From an uncultured Chlorobiaceae bacterium (GTDB taxonomy: Bacteria > Bacteroidota > Chlorobiia > Chlorobiales > Chlorobiaceae), in contig CAJAIK010000122.1 of the NCBI GenBank assembly GCA_903939765.1, positions 1 to 33,778 on the forward strand: a stretch of 33,778 nt of DNA, in the 5' to 3' direction. Position numbers and translations under genes: made by a program. Below the pieces are notes generated by a model, which saw nothing but the letters and a program-made list of their open reading frames with translations, was not told the origin of the DNA and searched no databases. Shown here piece after piece: positions 1-7,893 of this stretch (position 1 is the first letter of the stretch; each line of letters opens with the position of its first letter).

Positions 1-78
1 CCAGTTGAACTTATTGAAACAACGGAGGGACTTGTTCATGTCGTCACCTATCTGGACGCCAGCCGCGGTATTGTCTGA
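1..78 (+). CDS. C-terminal end of a MbcA/ParS/Xre-type (DUF2384) antitoxin, partial
   Basis: Reading frame 1 is open from the window edge and ends at TGA 76-78. The 25 visible residues (PVELIETTEGL...YLDASRGIV) resemble the end of the DUF2384 toxin-binding domain of MbcA/ParS/Xre antitoxins, where a P-[IV]-[DE]-L-[LI] stretch precedes a short terminal helix. The neighbour starting at 38 is a RES-domain toxin, the usual partner of this family. The two frames overlap by 41 nt, which implies translational coupling. Only the tail is visible, so the family call rests on a short match plus gene context. The DNA-binding N-terminal part lies outside the window. Confidence 0.6.
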   Translation, partial: PVELIETTEGLVHVVTYLDASRGIV

Positions 79-772
79 AGCCTGGGAACATCAGTGCAAA
101 ATTTGGAGAATAGTTGAGGTGCAGCACGTAGTCTCGACCATGAAAATTGTAGACTCGCTTGCTGAACAGGCGTTACTTGAAGAGATTCTTGAACAGGGAA
201 AGCCGCCCGTACCAACTGAAACGGCAGGACTTCACTATCTTCTCTCAACGCCATTTCGTTATAAAACACTCTGCCCCAAAGGCTCACGTTTTCGGACTCC
301 GGATGATCCCGGTGTTTTTTATGGAGCAGAACGGGTAAAAACCGCTGCGGCTGAAATCGGGTACCATCGCTGGCAATTTCTTCAGGACTCATTGAATCTC
401 GACAGGCTTCCGCCCGCTCAATTCACTGCGTTTTCTGTGCCAGTGAAGGGAAAAATGGTCGATTTGCGACTGGCTCCCTTCATGAGAGATACACTCTTCT
501 GGACTGATCCCGGCAACTACAGCACAACACAAGCATTTGCAAAAGTTGCACGGCAAGCATCACTGACGGCAATTCTCTACCACTCTGTCCGTGACCCTGA
601 GCCTCATTTTTGCTCCGCTGTGCTCACCCCCAAAGCATTTGCCGCAAAAAATCCTGCCAAACCCATGCAGACACTGACGCTCACCATCCTCCAAAAGGAG
701 GCCGTCTGGCAAGGAGAAGGGATTCAACCTTTTGCATTCAATACCGCATTCTGGGCGAACCCACTCATATAA
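38..772 (+). CDS. RES domain toxin (NAD+-degrading type)
   Basis: A 244-residue protein of the RES family. Characterised members, such as mycobacterial MbcT, are ADP-ribosyltransferase-fold enzymes that deplete cellular NAD+. Visible family landmarks are the N-terminal IWTPAAV block, WR (candidate catalytic Arg) followed by VSTMKIVD, the segment HYLLSTPFRY, then SRFRTPDDPGVFYGAE with the candidate catalytic Glu, and a late ILYHSVRDPE block. ATG 38 is chosen because GGAGG lies at 24-28 with good spacing; an in-frame TTG at 5 has no such site. The overlapping upstream frame looks like its DUF2384 antitoxin, so the pair is probably a type II toxin-antitoxin module, presumably autoregulated by the antitoxin as in related systems. 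Toxin activity is inferred from the family. Confidence 0.85.
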   Translation: MSSPIWTPAAVLSEAWEHQCKIWRIVEVQHVVSTMKIVDSLAEQALLEEILEQGKPPVPTETAGLHYLLSTPFRYKTLCPKGSRFRTPDDPGVFYGAERVKTAAAEIGYHRWQFLQDSLNLDRLPPAQFTAFSVPVKGKMVDLRLAPFMRDTLFWTDPGNYSTTQAFAKVARQASLTAILYHSVRDPEPHFCSAVLTPKAFAAKNPAKPMQTLTLTILQKEAVWQGEGIQPFAFNTAFWANPLI

Positions 773-920
773 CCGAGGTATAAAGAGTTGCCAGCCTCAA
801 GCTCCCTCTCTGCAAAAATTGCCCTTTGTATCATTTTTCATTACCTTCGTTTAAGCGACAAAGCAGAATAACCTGCACTGAGAAAATTCAGGTTGTTGAC
901 CCTTGACCCATTCAAATACC

Positions 921-1631
921 ATGAGATTAGCTGTAAATATTGATCATATCGCCACCCTGCGTAACGCACGGGGCGAACAGGAGCCTGATCCGGTTGTTGC
1001 TGCCCTGCTTGCTGAAAAGTGCGGTGCTGCGGGCATTGTCTGCCACCTGCGTGAAGACCGTCGCCATATAAAAGACCTTGATCTTGCACGATTACGGCTT
1101 GCGGTGACTACAAAGCTTGACCTTGAAATGGCCATGACCTCGGAGTTGCAGCAGATTGCGCTGAAGACAAGGCCGGAACTTATCACCCTTGTGCCTGAAA
1201 AAAGGGAGGAGCTTACCACCGAAGGTGGGTTCGACATTGCCCGCCACTTTGACGTGCTAAAAGAATATCTGAAACCGTTCCGCCCTGCGGGCATAGAGGT
1301 GAGCCTCTTTATCGAGCCTGAGAAAAAGGCTATCGACCTTGCCCGGCAGGCGGGAGCCGATATGGTGGAACTGCACACGGGCCTCTATGCCCTGAAAGAG
1401 AGGGGCGAAGAGCAGGCAAAAGAGCTGCAAAGAATCCGAGAGGCTGCCATCTATGCCAGAACACTCGGGCTCAAGGTGGTCGCCGGTCACGGGCTCAACT
1501 ATCTCAACATTGCGCCATTTCGGGATATTGCCGAGATTGAGGAGGTGAGCATCGGCCATGCCATTATTGCCCGTGCCGTGCTGACAGGCCTTGAAGAGGC
1601 GGTCAGGGAGATGCTCCGTATCATTGAATAG
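921..1631 (+). CDS. pdxJ: Pyridoxine 5'-phosphate synthase PdxJ
   Basis: Condenses 1-deoxy-D-xylulose 5-phosphate with 3-amino-2-oxopropyl phosphate to give pyridoxine 5'-phosphate, the last step of the DXP-dependent vitamin B6 pathway in the cytoplasm. The 236-residue product is close to the family length (about 240). It begins with the hallmark [13 protein letters not shown] and keeps the [16 protein letters not shown] and VAGHGLNY segments of the TIM barrel. An in-frame TTG at 903 would add six residues, but ATG 921 puts MRLAVNIDH at the N-terminus as in homologues. No strong ribosome binding site is seen. It is followed 8 nt later by rdgB, so the two are probably co-transcribed. Confidence 0.97.
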   Translation: MRLAVNIDHIATLRNARGEQEPDPVVAALLAEKCGAAGIVCHLREDRRHIKDLDLARLRLAVTTKLDLEMAMTSELQQIALKTRPELITLVPEKREELTTEGGFDIARHFDVLKEYLKPFRPAGIEVSLFIEPEKKAIDLARQAGADMVELHTGLYALKERGEEQAKELQRIREAAIYARTLGLKVVAGHGLNYLNIAPFRDIAEIEEVSIGHAIIARAVLTGLEEAVREMLRIIE

Positions 1632-1639
1632 AGCCACCC

Positions 1640-2344
1640 ATGCCAGCAACTGCCGAGAACCGCATTACCATCGTCCTTGCAACCGCTAACCGCGACAAGG
1701 TCAAAGAGCTTCGTCCACTGCTTGAAACGATCTCTCCGCTGTTCAATGTCGTAACGCTGCAAGAGCTTGGCGTAGAAGTGGAGATTGAGGAGACAGAGTG
1801 TACTCTGGAGGGAAATGCCCTGCTCAAGGCAAGGGCTATTTTTGCCCTTCTTTCTGAACGCTTTCCCTTCATGATTGCACTGGCAGACGATACCGGCCTT
1901 GAGGTGGACGGGCTGAATGGAGCACCGGGCGTCTACTCTGCGCGATTCGCCCCCGTGGCGGATGGCCAGGCTCCGGCCTATCAGGAGAACGTGCGTCATC
2001 TGCTGCACTGCATGGAGGGCATGACGAACCGGGCGGCTCGCTTCAGAACCGTTGTTGCACTGAAAGGCGCCATCCCTTCCCCGGAGGGCAGCTTTTCTTT
2101 TGAGAATACTGCGGAAGGAGTGGTTCAGGGCAGCATAACAGGGCAGGAACAGGGAGATGCCGGGTTTGGTTATGACCCGCTTTTTCTGGTGTACCCTACT
2201 GCGAAAACCTACGCAGAAATGAGTACGGCCGAAAAAAACAGCCTCAGTCACCGCTCCCTTGCCGTACAACAAGCAGTGGTCTACCTTAAGAATATTCTTC
2301 AGCCAAAAATAACTCTACCAACCGCTATCAATCCATATCCATGA
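1640..2344 (+). CDS. rdgB: RdgB/HAM1 family dITP/XTP pyrophosphatase
   Basis: Hydrolyses non-canonical purine nucleoside triphosphates (dITP, XTP) to monophosphates and pyrophosphate, keeping them out of nucleic acids. The N-terminal ATANRDKVKEL nucleotide-binding loop, the ADDTGLEVDGLNGAPGVYSA active-site block, the GFGYDPLF strand and the C-terminal SLSHRSLA motif are all present. At 234 residues it is longer than the E. coli enzyme (197); the excess is mostly a C-terminal tail after the SHR helix. Its TGA overlaps the ATG of uppP (ATGA at 2341-2344), typical of translational coupling in a pdxJ-rdgB-uppP run. Confidence 0.96.
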   Translation: MPATAENRITIVLATANRDKVKELRPLLETISPLFNVVTLQELGVEVEIEETECTLEGNALLKARAIFALLSERFPFMIALADDTGLEVDGLNGAPGVYSARFAPVADGQAPAYQENVRHLLHCMEGMTNRAARFRTVVALKGAIPSPEGSFSFENTAEGVVQGSITGQEQGDAGFGYDPLFLVYPTAKTYAEMSTAEKNSLSHRSLAVQQAVVYLKNILQPKITLPTAINPYP

Positions 2345-3189
2345 CACTCTTTGAAGCCATCGTTCTCGGTATAGTCCAGGGACTGACGGAATTCCTTCCG
2401 ATCAGCAGTACCGCACATCTGAGAATTATACCAGCCCTTGCAGGATGGGCAGATCCAGGAGCTGCGTTTACTGCTATCGTACAGATCGGCACACTTCTCG
2501 CTGTCATGCTCTATTTCCGGAAAGATATCATTATCATTGTCACTGCCGTCATTAAGGGAATCCTGGAGGGTAAGCCCATGGAAAACGATGACTCCAGAAT
2601 GGGATGGATGATTGTTGCCGGAACGGTTCCGATTGTCATTTTTGGACTGCTTTTCAAGTCAGAAATAGAGGGCAGCCTGCGCTCGCTCTATTGGATCAGC
2701 GGCGCACTTATCGGACTTGCGCTTATACTTTCTCTGGCTGAAAGAAAAATACAAAACACGATAAAAAAATATCTGCCGCTGAAATCAATGAACGATATCG
2801 GATGGAAAGAGGCTCTGCTGATTGGTCTGGCTCAAAGCATCGCCCTCATCCCCGGCTCATCGCGCTCAGGGGTAACGATAACCGGCGGGCTTTTTTTAAA
2901 TCTGTCGCGTGAAGCCGCAGCCCGTTTTTCATTCCTCCTTTCACTGCCTTCGGTCTTTGCCGCAGCACTCCTGCAACTCTATGAAACAAGAGCTGTCATT
3001 GCCGCATCTCCTGAACATTTAACCAACATCCTCGCAGCAAGCCTCGCCGCAGGTATTGTCGGCTATGCCTCCATCGCCTTTCTTATCAACTACCTGAAAA
3101 AACATACCACAACCATCTTTATTGCCTACCGGCTCGTGGCTGGTGCCGCCATACTTTACCTTGTAACCACAGGAGTGTTGCAGCCATAA
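2341..3189 (+). CDS. uppP: Undecaprenyl-diphosphatase UppP (BacA family)
   Basis: Integral membrane phosphatase that recycles undecaprenyl pyrophosphate to undecaprenyl phosphate for cell-wall and envelope polymer synthesis; overexpression of family members gives bacitracin resistance. The product has 282 residues, as expected. Signature 1 is near residues 13-27 (QGLTEFLPISSTAHL, with Glu17 and the SST-x-H catalytic group) and signature 2 is ALIPGSSRSGVTITGG. Several hydrophobic helices follow the UppP pattern. It is the last gene of the pdxJ run and overlaps rdgB by four bases. A 179-bp gap separates it from the next gene; no convincing terminator is seen there. Confidence 0.97.
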   Translation: MTLFEAIVLGIVQGLTEFLPISSTAHLRIIPALAGWADPGAAFTAIVQIGTLLAVMLYFRKDIIIIVTAVIKGILEGKPMENDDSRMGWMIVAGTVPIVIFGLLFKSEIEGSLRSLYWISGALIGLALILSLAERKIQNTIKKYLPLKSMNDIGWKEALLIGLAQSIALIPGSSRSGVTITGGLFLNLSREAAARFSFLLSLPSVFAAALLQLYETRAVIAASPEHLTNILAASLAAGIVGYASIAFLINYLKKHTTTIFIAYRLVAGAAILYLVTTGVLQP

Positions 3190-3368
3190 TAATGACTTCC
3201 AACGCAGCGCCACACACCTGTAACTTTACAGTAAATTAGCTGCTAACCCGTAAGCTTGTTTTTGAGGAGGGGGTTATCTTAAAAAAATAATTAAGTTTTC
3301 TTCGGAAGCAGGCGGAAATTTTTTGTTATATATAAGGCAATCTAAATTAACAGCTAAATAATCCAGCC

Positions 3369-4229
3369 ATGCCATACAGCTTATCAGGCGTAGGGCAGAA
3401 TGGTTTTGAAAAAGCAGACTTACATATACATACGAAATGTTCAGACGGGATCTTCACTCCTGCAGAGATTGTTGAAAAGGCAGCACTTGTCGGATTGAAG
3501 GCCATTAGCATTACTGACCATGATTCTGTTTTAGGTATTGACAAAGCAAAGCCATTAGCCTTAGAGAAAGGCATTGAGCTTATTCCTGGTGTGGAAATGA
3601 GCTCGACCTACAAGGGCTATGATATTCATATCCTTGGTTATTTTTTTAATTATCAGCATTCAGAGCTGAAGGAATATCTCGACCACTGCCGTCATCTGCG
3701 CACCGAAAGGGCTGAGCGCATGGTGAGCAAGCTTGCCAAAATGGGCGTAAAGATCGGTATTGAGCAGATCATCGTCAAGGCACAGAACGGAAGTGTCGGC
3801 CGGCCTCACATTGCCGCTGTGTTGCAGGACGGAGGCTATGTAAAAAGCTTCAGCGAAGCGTTCAGCAAATATCTCGGCTCACACAGTCCGGCTTATGTCA
3901 AAAGCATAGAAACGCACCCGGCAGACGTCATCAGGCTCATCAACAAGGCCTCTGGCCTCTCTTTTCTTGCACATCCGGCACAGAATGTGCCCGACGAAAC
4001 CCTGAAGCAATTGATTACCTTCGGGCTTGATGGCATTGAAATTGTCCATCCCTCTCACGATGCCTATCGCCAGAATTACTATCGTGAAATTGCCAACGAG
4101 TACTTTTTGCTCTTTTCAGGAGGCTCCGACTATCACGGAATGCGAGAGCGAGATGAAGACCTGTTTGGCAAGGTAACCATACCGTGTGAATGGGTGGCAA
4201 AAATGAAAAGTCGACTTTTACACGCATGA
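3369..4229 (+). CDS. PHP domain metal-dependent phosphoesterase
   Basis: A 286-residue protein of the polymerase and histidinol phosphatase (PHP) superfamily, closest in layout to the YciV/RNase AM group that hydrolyses nucleoside 3',5'-bisphosphates and trims RNA 5' ends. Metal ligands are visible in order: DLHIHTKCSDG near the N-terminus, ISITDHDS, PGVEMS, a middle GRPHIAAVL helix, FLAHPAQ, and the C-terminal GGSDYHG. The stop overlaps an ATG in the next reading frame (ATGA at 4226-4229), and the gene heads the mla-like run. Whether its function is tied to lipid transport or it is merely co-transcribed cannot be told from sequence. Substrate is unassigned. Confidence 0.9.
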   Translation: MPYSLSGVGQNGFEKADLHIHTKCSDGIFTPAEIVEKAALVGLKAISITDHDSVLGIDKAKPLALEKGIELIPGVEMSSTYKGYDIHILGYFFNYQHSELKEYLDHCRHLRTERAERMVSKLAKMGVKIGIEQIIVKAQNGSVGRPHIAAVLQDGGYVKSFSEAFSKYLGSHSPAYVKSIETHPADVIRLINKASGLSFLAHPAQNVPDETLKQLITFGLDGIEIVHPSHDAYRQNYYREIANEYFLLFSGGSDYHGMRERDEDLFGKVTIPCEWVAKMKSRLLHA

Positions 4230-4297
4230 AAACAGAACTTTCCAAGGCCAGCGCACCTCACCTCACCTTTTTTATGCCATTACTCTTTATAAGAAGC

Positions 4298-5068
4298 ATG
4301 GAAAAAAAGCTTGTCACGCAATTGAAAGTTTTTTTTCTCACCATGCAGGATTTTTTTCTTTTTTCGCTCAGGGCGTTTATGGCCTTTCCGAAAATGATTC
4401 GTTACTGGCGGGATGTGCTTGATCAGGCAACGATATGCGGCAGAGACTCAATTCCCATTGTCCTGGTCAGTGCCATCTCCATAGGAGCGCTCCTGGCCAT
4501 TGAGGTAGGGAACCTGCTTGAAGATTTTGGAGCGAAAACAATGCTTGGACGCTCAACGGCGCTCTCCGTGATCCGTGAACTCGGACCGCTTCTCATGGGC
4601 CTTATGCTATCCGCCCGCTTCGGATCGAGAAACGGCGCTGAACTCGGTGCCATGCAGATATCGGAACAGATCGATGCCCTGCGCGCTTTCGGCACAGACC
4701 CCATAGCCAAGCTTGTCATGCCCCGTCTTCTTGCTGCACTTATCATGTTTCTGCCATTGACGGCACTCTCAGACTTTGCCGGCCTGCAAAGCGCCGCCTA
4801 CATGGCCGAGCACTACCATCGGATTGATCCTGGAATATTCTGGAATGCCGTTTACCCCCGGCTTGCACCCAAAGACTTTGTCGTCGGCTTCCTGAAGGCC
4901 CCTGTTTTTGCCATGATCATCACACTGGTCAGTTGTTTCAACGGTTTTTCGGCGAGGGGAGGAACCGCTGGTGTAGGACGCTCGACCATCAAGGGCATTG
5001 TGGTTTCGTCAGGGCTTGTCCTGATTGCCAATTTTTACGTTTCAAAGATAGTGCTGGAAAACATGTAA
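4298..5068 (+). CDS. mlaE: MlaE family ABC transporter permease
   Basis: Permease of an MCE-type ABC transporter that moves phospholipids between the membranes of Gram-negative cells. It carries the family block RELGPLLMGLMLSARFGSRNGAELGAM and the following IDALRAFGTDP coupling region, and has about five hydrophobic segments. Three starts are possible: 4190, 4226 (ATGA overlap with the PHP stop) and 4298. ATG 4298 has a weak AAGAAG site and gives 256 residues, matching the usual 260; the 24 residues encoded from 4226 show no family resemblance. mlaF begins 4 nt after the stop and mlaD after that, so the E-F-D core is complete. No MlaB or MlaC homologue lies beside it. Confidence 0.92.
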   Translation: MEKKLVTQLKVFFLTMQDFFLFSLRAFMAFPKMIRYWRDVLDQATICGRDSIPIVLVSAISIGALLAIEVGNLLEDFGAKTMLGRSTALSVIRELGPLLMGLMLSARFGSRNGAELGAMQISEQIDALRAFGTDPIAKLVMPRLLAALIMFLPLTALSDFAGLQSAAYMAEHYHRIDPGIFWNAVYPRLAPKDFVVGFLKAPVFAMIITLVSCFNGFSARGGTAGVGRSTIKGIVVSSGLVLIANFYVSKIVLENM

Positions 5069-5072
5069 GTGC

Positions 5073-5807
5073 ATGATTGAATTACGGAATGTCAGTTTAA
5101 AATATGGCGAAAGAGAGATTCTCAAAAATGTCTCCCTGACCATTAAGGATAACACCATAAAGGCGATCCTCGGACCGAGTGGCGTGGGAAAGAGCACCAT
5201 TCTCAAGCTGATGCTTGGTCTTATCAAGCCGAACAGCGGTCAGGTCATTGTTGACGGTACCGATATCACCTGCATGAAAGAGCGCAGTCTGTACAGCATA
5301 AGGCGAAAAATGGGCATGGTCTTTCAGGGCAATGCGCTCTTCGACTCGTTGACCATCAGCCAGAACCTCGGCTTTTTTTTGCGTGAAAACCTGAAACTCC
5401 CGGAAGCAGAGATCAGCCGAAAAGTTGCCGAACAGATCCAGTTTGCGGGTCTTGAAGGTTATGAAGATCAACTGCCTGAAAGCCTGAGTGGCGGGATGCG
5501 CCGACGGGTTGCCATCGGAAGGGCACTGATTTTCAAGCCGCACATGATCCTCTTTGATGAGCCAACCGCAGGACTTGACCCGGTCAGCTCAAAAAAAATA
5601 TTGTCACTTATCAGCTCACTCCGTCAAAACAATAACCTTGGAGCAGTCATTGTCACCCATATTATTGATGACGTCTTTTATGTGGCCGACTCCGTCGCGG
5701 TGCTCTATCAGGGCGAAATCATTTTTGACGATGTGACCGAAAAACTCCACGAAGCCGAGCATCCCTTTATACGATCGATTTTATCAGACAAAATTCTCGA
5801 ACTATAA
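5073..5807 (+). CDS. mlaF: MlaF family ABC transporter ATP-binding protein
   Basis: ATPase that powers the MlaE permease. The 244-residue protein has all nucleotide-binding elements in order: Walker A GPSGVGKST near residues 34-42, Q-loop VFQGNALFDSL, ABC signature LSGGMRRRVAIGRAL, Walker B MILFDEPTAGLDP and switch histidine VTHII. FQGNALFDSLT is characteristic of the Mla/Ttg2/MCE-linked ATPase group. It starts 4 nt after mlaE and is followed 22 nt later by the MCE substrate-binding protein. The function follows from the family and from the unbroken E-F-D order. Confidence 0.95.
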   Translation: MIELRNVSLKYGEREILKNVSLTIKDNTIKAILGPSGVGKSTILKLMLGLIKPNSGQVIVDGTDITCMKERSLYSIRRKMGMVFQGNALFDSLTISQNLGFFLRENLKLPEAEISRKVAEQIQFAGLEGYEDQLPESLSGGMRRRVAIGRALIFKPHMILFDEPTAGLDPVSSKKILSLISSLRQNNNLGAVIVTHIIDDVFYVADSVAVLYQGEIIFDDVTEKLHEAEHPFIRSILSDKILEL

Positions 5808-5829
5808 CATCAACAAGACCTGCACCTGT

Positions 5830-6708
5830 ATGAAAAATCCGAACGCTTTGAAATGGAGCGATCTGCAAACCGGTATTTTTTTCTTTTTCGGCATCTGTTT
5901 TGCGGCCTATATGGGACTGGTCATCGGTAAAAACAGCAACCTGTTTACCGGTGTGACTACCATAAAAATTCTTTCGAGCGATGTACAGAGCCTTGCTGAA
6001 AACAACTTTGTCTCTGTTTCCGGCAAAAAAATAGGAACGGTTTCAAAAATGGACTTTGAGAGAAGGAACGGTTCGCTCTTCGTTGTCGCCACCCTGAGGC
6101 TTAAAAATGAGTTTGCCCCCCTTGTCACCAAGGATGCCAAAGCGACCATCAAATCACTCGGCGTACTGGGCGACAAATATGTTGATATCAAAACAGGAAA
6201 AGCGGCTCCCGTCACTAACGGAGATTTTATCGTGCTTGAAACGGAGGATGGAATGGCAAGTCTCACGACCAATGCAAACCAGGCCTTTGTAAAAATCAAT
6301 GAGCTCCTCGATCACCTCAACAGCGGCAAAGGTATGGCTGGCCGGCTTATCTCGGATGAGAAAATGGGAAGCGAGTTGGCCGAAACCATCAGCAGCCTTA
6401 AAACCACAACTGCAGAACTCTCGAACGTGACGCAGAAGGCCTCGCATGGAAATGGACTGCTGCCCAAACTCCTTAACGACAAGGCCATGGCAAAAAATAC
6501 TGCCGAGACCATTGAACGACTTAACGAGACTGCCTTGAAAACCCAGTCACTGATCACCAAGCTCAACAATGAGAACGGGACACTGGGGCATCTCTCCTCA
6601 GACCCGACACTGTATACAAACCTGTCACGGGCGCTCTCCTCACTTGATTCTGTGCTCGTTGACCTGAAAAGAAAACCGGGTCGCTATGTCAAGTTCTCAC
6701 TCTTTTAA
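5830..6708 (+). CDS. mlaD: MlaD-type MCE domain protein
   Basis: Periplasm-facing, inner-membrane-anchored lipid-binding subunit of the transporter. Residues 1-12 are polar, a single membrane segment spans about 13-33, and one MCE domain follows (about 44-124: VQSLAENNFVSVSGKKIGTV, then SLGVLGDKYVDIKTG). The rest, to residue 292, is helical and polar, with heptad-like patterns (TISSLKTTTAELSNVT), matching the helical tail that forms a central tunnel in MCE hexamers. At 292 residues it is longer than E. coli MlaD (183) and closer to Ttg2C/plastid TGD2-like forms. The next gene starts at the base after its stop. Confidence 0.92.
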   Translation: MKNPNALKWSDLQTGIFFFFGICFAAYMGLVIGKNSNLFTGVTTIKILSSDVQSLAENNFVSVSGKKIGTVSKMDFERRNGSLFVVATLRLKNEFAPLVTKDAKATIKSLGVLGDKYVDIKTGKAAPVTNGDFIVLETEDGMASLTTNANQAFVKINELLDHLNSGKGMAGRLISDEKMGSELAETISSLKTTTAELSNVTQKASHGNGLLPKLLNDKAMAKNTAETIERLNETALKTQSLITKLNNENGTLGHLSSDPTLYTNLSRALSSLDSVLVDLKRKPGRYVKFSLF

Positions 6709-7893
6709 ATGTCGATAACACCCGTGCAATTGCTTCGATTCGTTATCCTTTCAGGCATGATCCTTGCTGGATTAAGCACCACGCTTCCGGCAAGGCTTTT
6801 TGCTTATGATTTCAGACCACTTGACGCTGTTATGGAAAAAGCGGTCAGCGATACGGTTTTTCCGGGGGCAAGCCTTGCCGTTCTTTACAAAGGCGAGGTT
6901 GTTTTTCACAAAGCTTTTGGACGGATGACCTACAGCCCCCAAAGTCGCCCTGCTGAAACGACAACCCTCTACGATCTTGCCTCCCTCACCAAGGCAGTTG
7001 CCACAACAAGCATTGCCATGCAGCTTGTTGAACGCGATTCCCTCTCGCTGCAGTCGGCTGTATCAAGCTATCTGCCCGGCTTTGCGAAGAACGGCAAAGG
7101 TCGGGTGACGATTGAGCAGCTCATGCGCCATACTTCAGGGTTGCGGGCCCACACTTTTTTTGCGAAAAGCTGCACCACCCCCGAAGAGCTTTTTCAGGCC
7201 ATTGAGGCCGACACACTGCTCACAGCACCCGGTACCGCCACACTCTACAGCGATCTCAACTTCATGCTTCTCGGCAGAATCATTGAGAAGATCACCGGCC
7301 ACAGCCTTGCAGCTAACTTTCACCAGCGGTTTGCCGCACCGCTCGGTATGAATTCGACCATGTTCACGCCGCAGCCATCGCTCGTCTGGCGAATTGCACC
7401 GGTGGATAAAGATACGCTCTGGACATTCAAGGTACCGCGCCCCCTCGTCAACGACCAGAATGCGGCCCTTCTCGGAGGCGTTGCCGGCCATGCAGGACTC
7501 TTTTCAACCACTGGCGACCTGCTTGTCATGATGAAAATGATCATGCAGGGTGGACGCCTTAACCACCACGACTACTTCAGCCCTGCCACCCTCCGAAAAT
7601 TTCTTGCACGAAATGGCTATCCGAGAGCCGTGGGATGGGATATACGCTCTCTTGACGGGCACTCTTCAGCCGGAGACTATTTTTCAAGCTCCTCTTACGG
7701 CCATCTCGGTTACACCGGTACCAGCATCTGGGTCGATCCTGAACGTCAGCTTGCGGTCATTCTGCTCAGCAACAGGGTCTACCCCTCATCAGAAAACATC
7801 AAAATCCGCAAATTCCGCCCGCTGCTCCACAACAGCGTCGTCGAGTGTCTCGGCCTGCGGATCAGGCAAACAGCCCCTTCATCGGCACAATAG
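6709..7893 (+). CDS. Secreted serine hydrolase, beta-lactamase (class C/EstB) family
   Basis: The 394-residue protein has an N-terminal signal-peptide-like segment (residues 1-32, ending ARLFA). It then shows the serine beta-lactamase/DD-peptidase fold: FPGASLAVL, the SxxK nucleophile motif SLTK at Ser92-Lys95, a YSDLN stretch at 180-184 where class C enzymes have YxN, and GHLGYTGT in place of KTG. The Y-S-D triad and HxGYTG are usual for esterase/peptidase-like members and make true beta-lactamase activity unlikely. A periplasmic esterase, transpeptidase-like or D-aminopeptidase role is more plausible. ATG 6709 directly abuts the mlaD stop, so it is probably co-transcribed with the lipid transporter. 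Its end overlaps the convergent flavoprotein gene by 32 bp. Confidence 0.85.
   Translation: MSITPVQLLRFVILSGMILAGLSTTLPARLFAYDFRPLDAVMEKAVSDTVFPGASLAVLYKGEVVFHKAFGRMTYSPQSRPAETTTLYDLASLTKAVATTSIAMQLVERDSLSLQSAVSSYLPGFAKNGKGRVTIEQLMRHTSGLRAHTFFAKSCTTPEELFQAIEADTLLTAPGTATLYSDLNFMLLGRIIEKITGHSLAANFHQRFAAPLGMNSTMFTPQPSLVWRIAPVDKDTLWTFKVPRPLVNDQNAALLGGVAGHAGLFSTTGDLLVMMKMIMQGGRLNHHDYFSPATLRKFLARNGYPRAVGWDIRSLDGHSSAGDYFSSSSYGHLGYTGTSIWVDPERQLAVILLSNRVYPSSENIKIRKFRPLLHNSVVECLGLRIRQTAPSSAQ

Noticed and set aside
903-920. TTG start for pdxJ at 903
   Set aside because: Homologues begin at MRLAVNIDH, which is ATG 921.
3190-3368. Possible promoter with TATATA near 3335
   Set aside because: No -35 element at suitable spacing could be found, so it is not listed as a feature.
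4190-4297. Upstream starts of mlaE at 4190 and 4226
   Set aside because: They give 36 or 24 extra residues without family resemblance; 4298 gives the usual length. The ATGA at 4226 remains a possible alternative.
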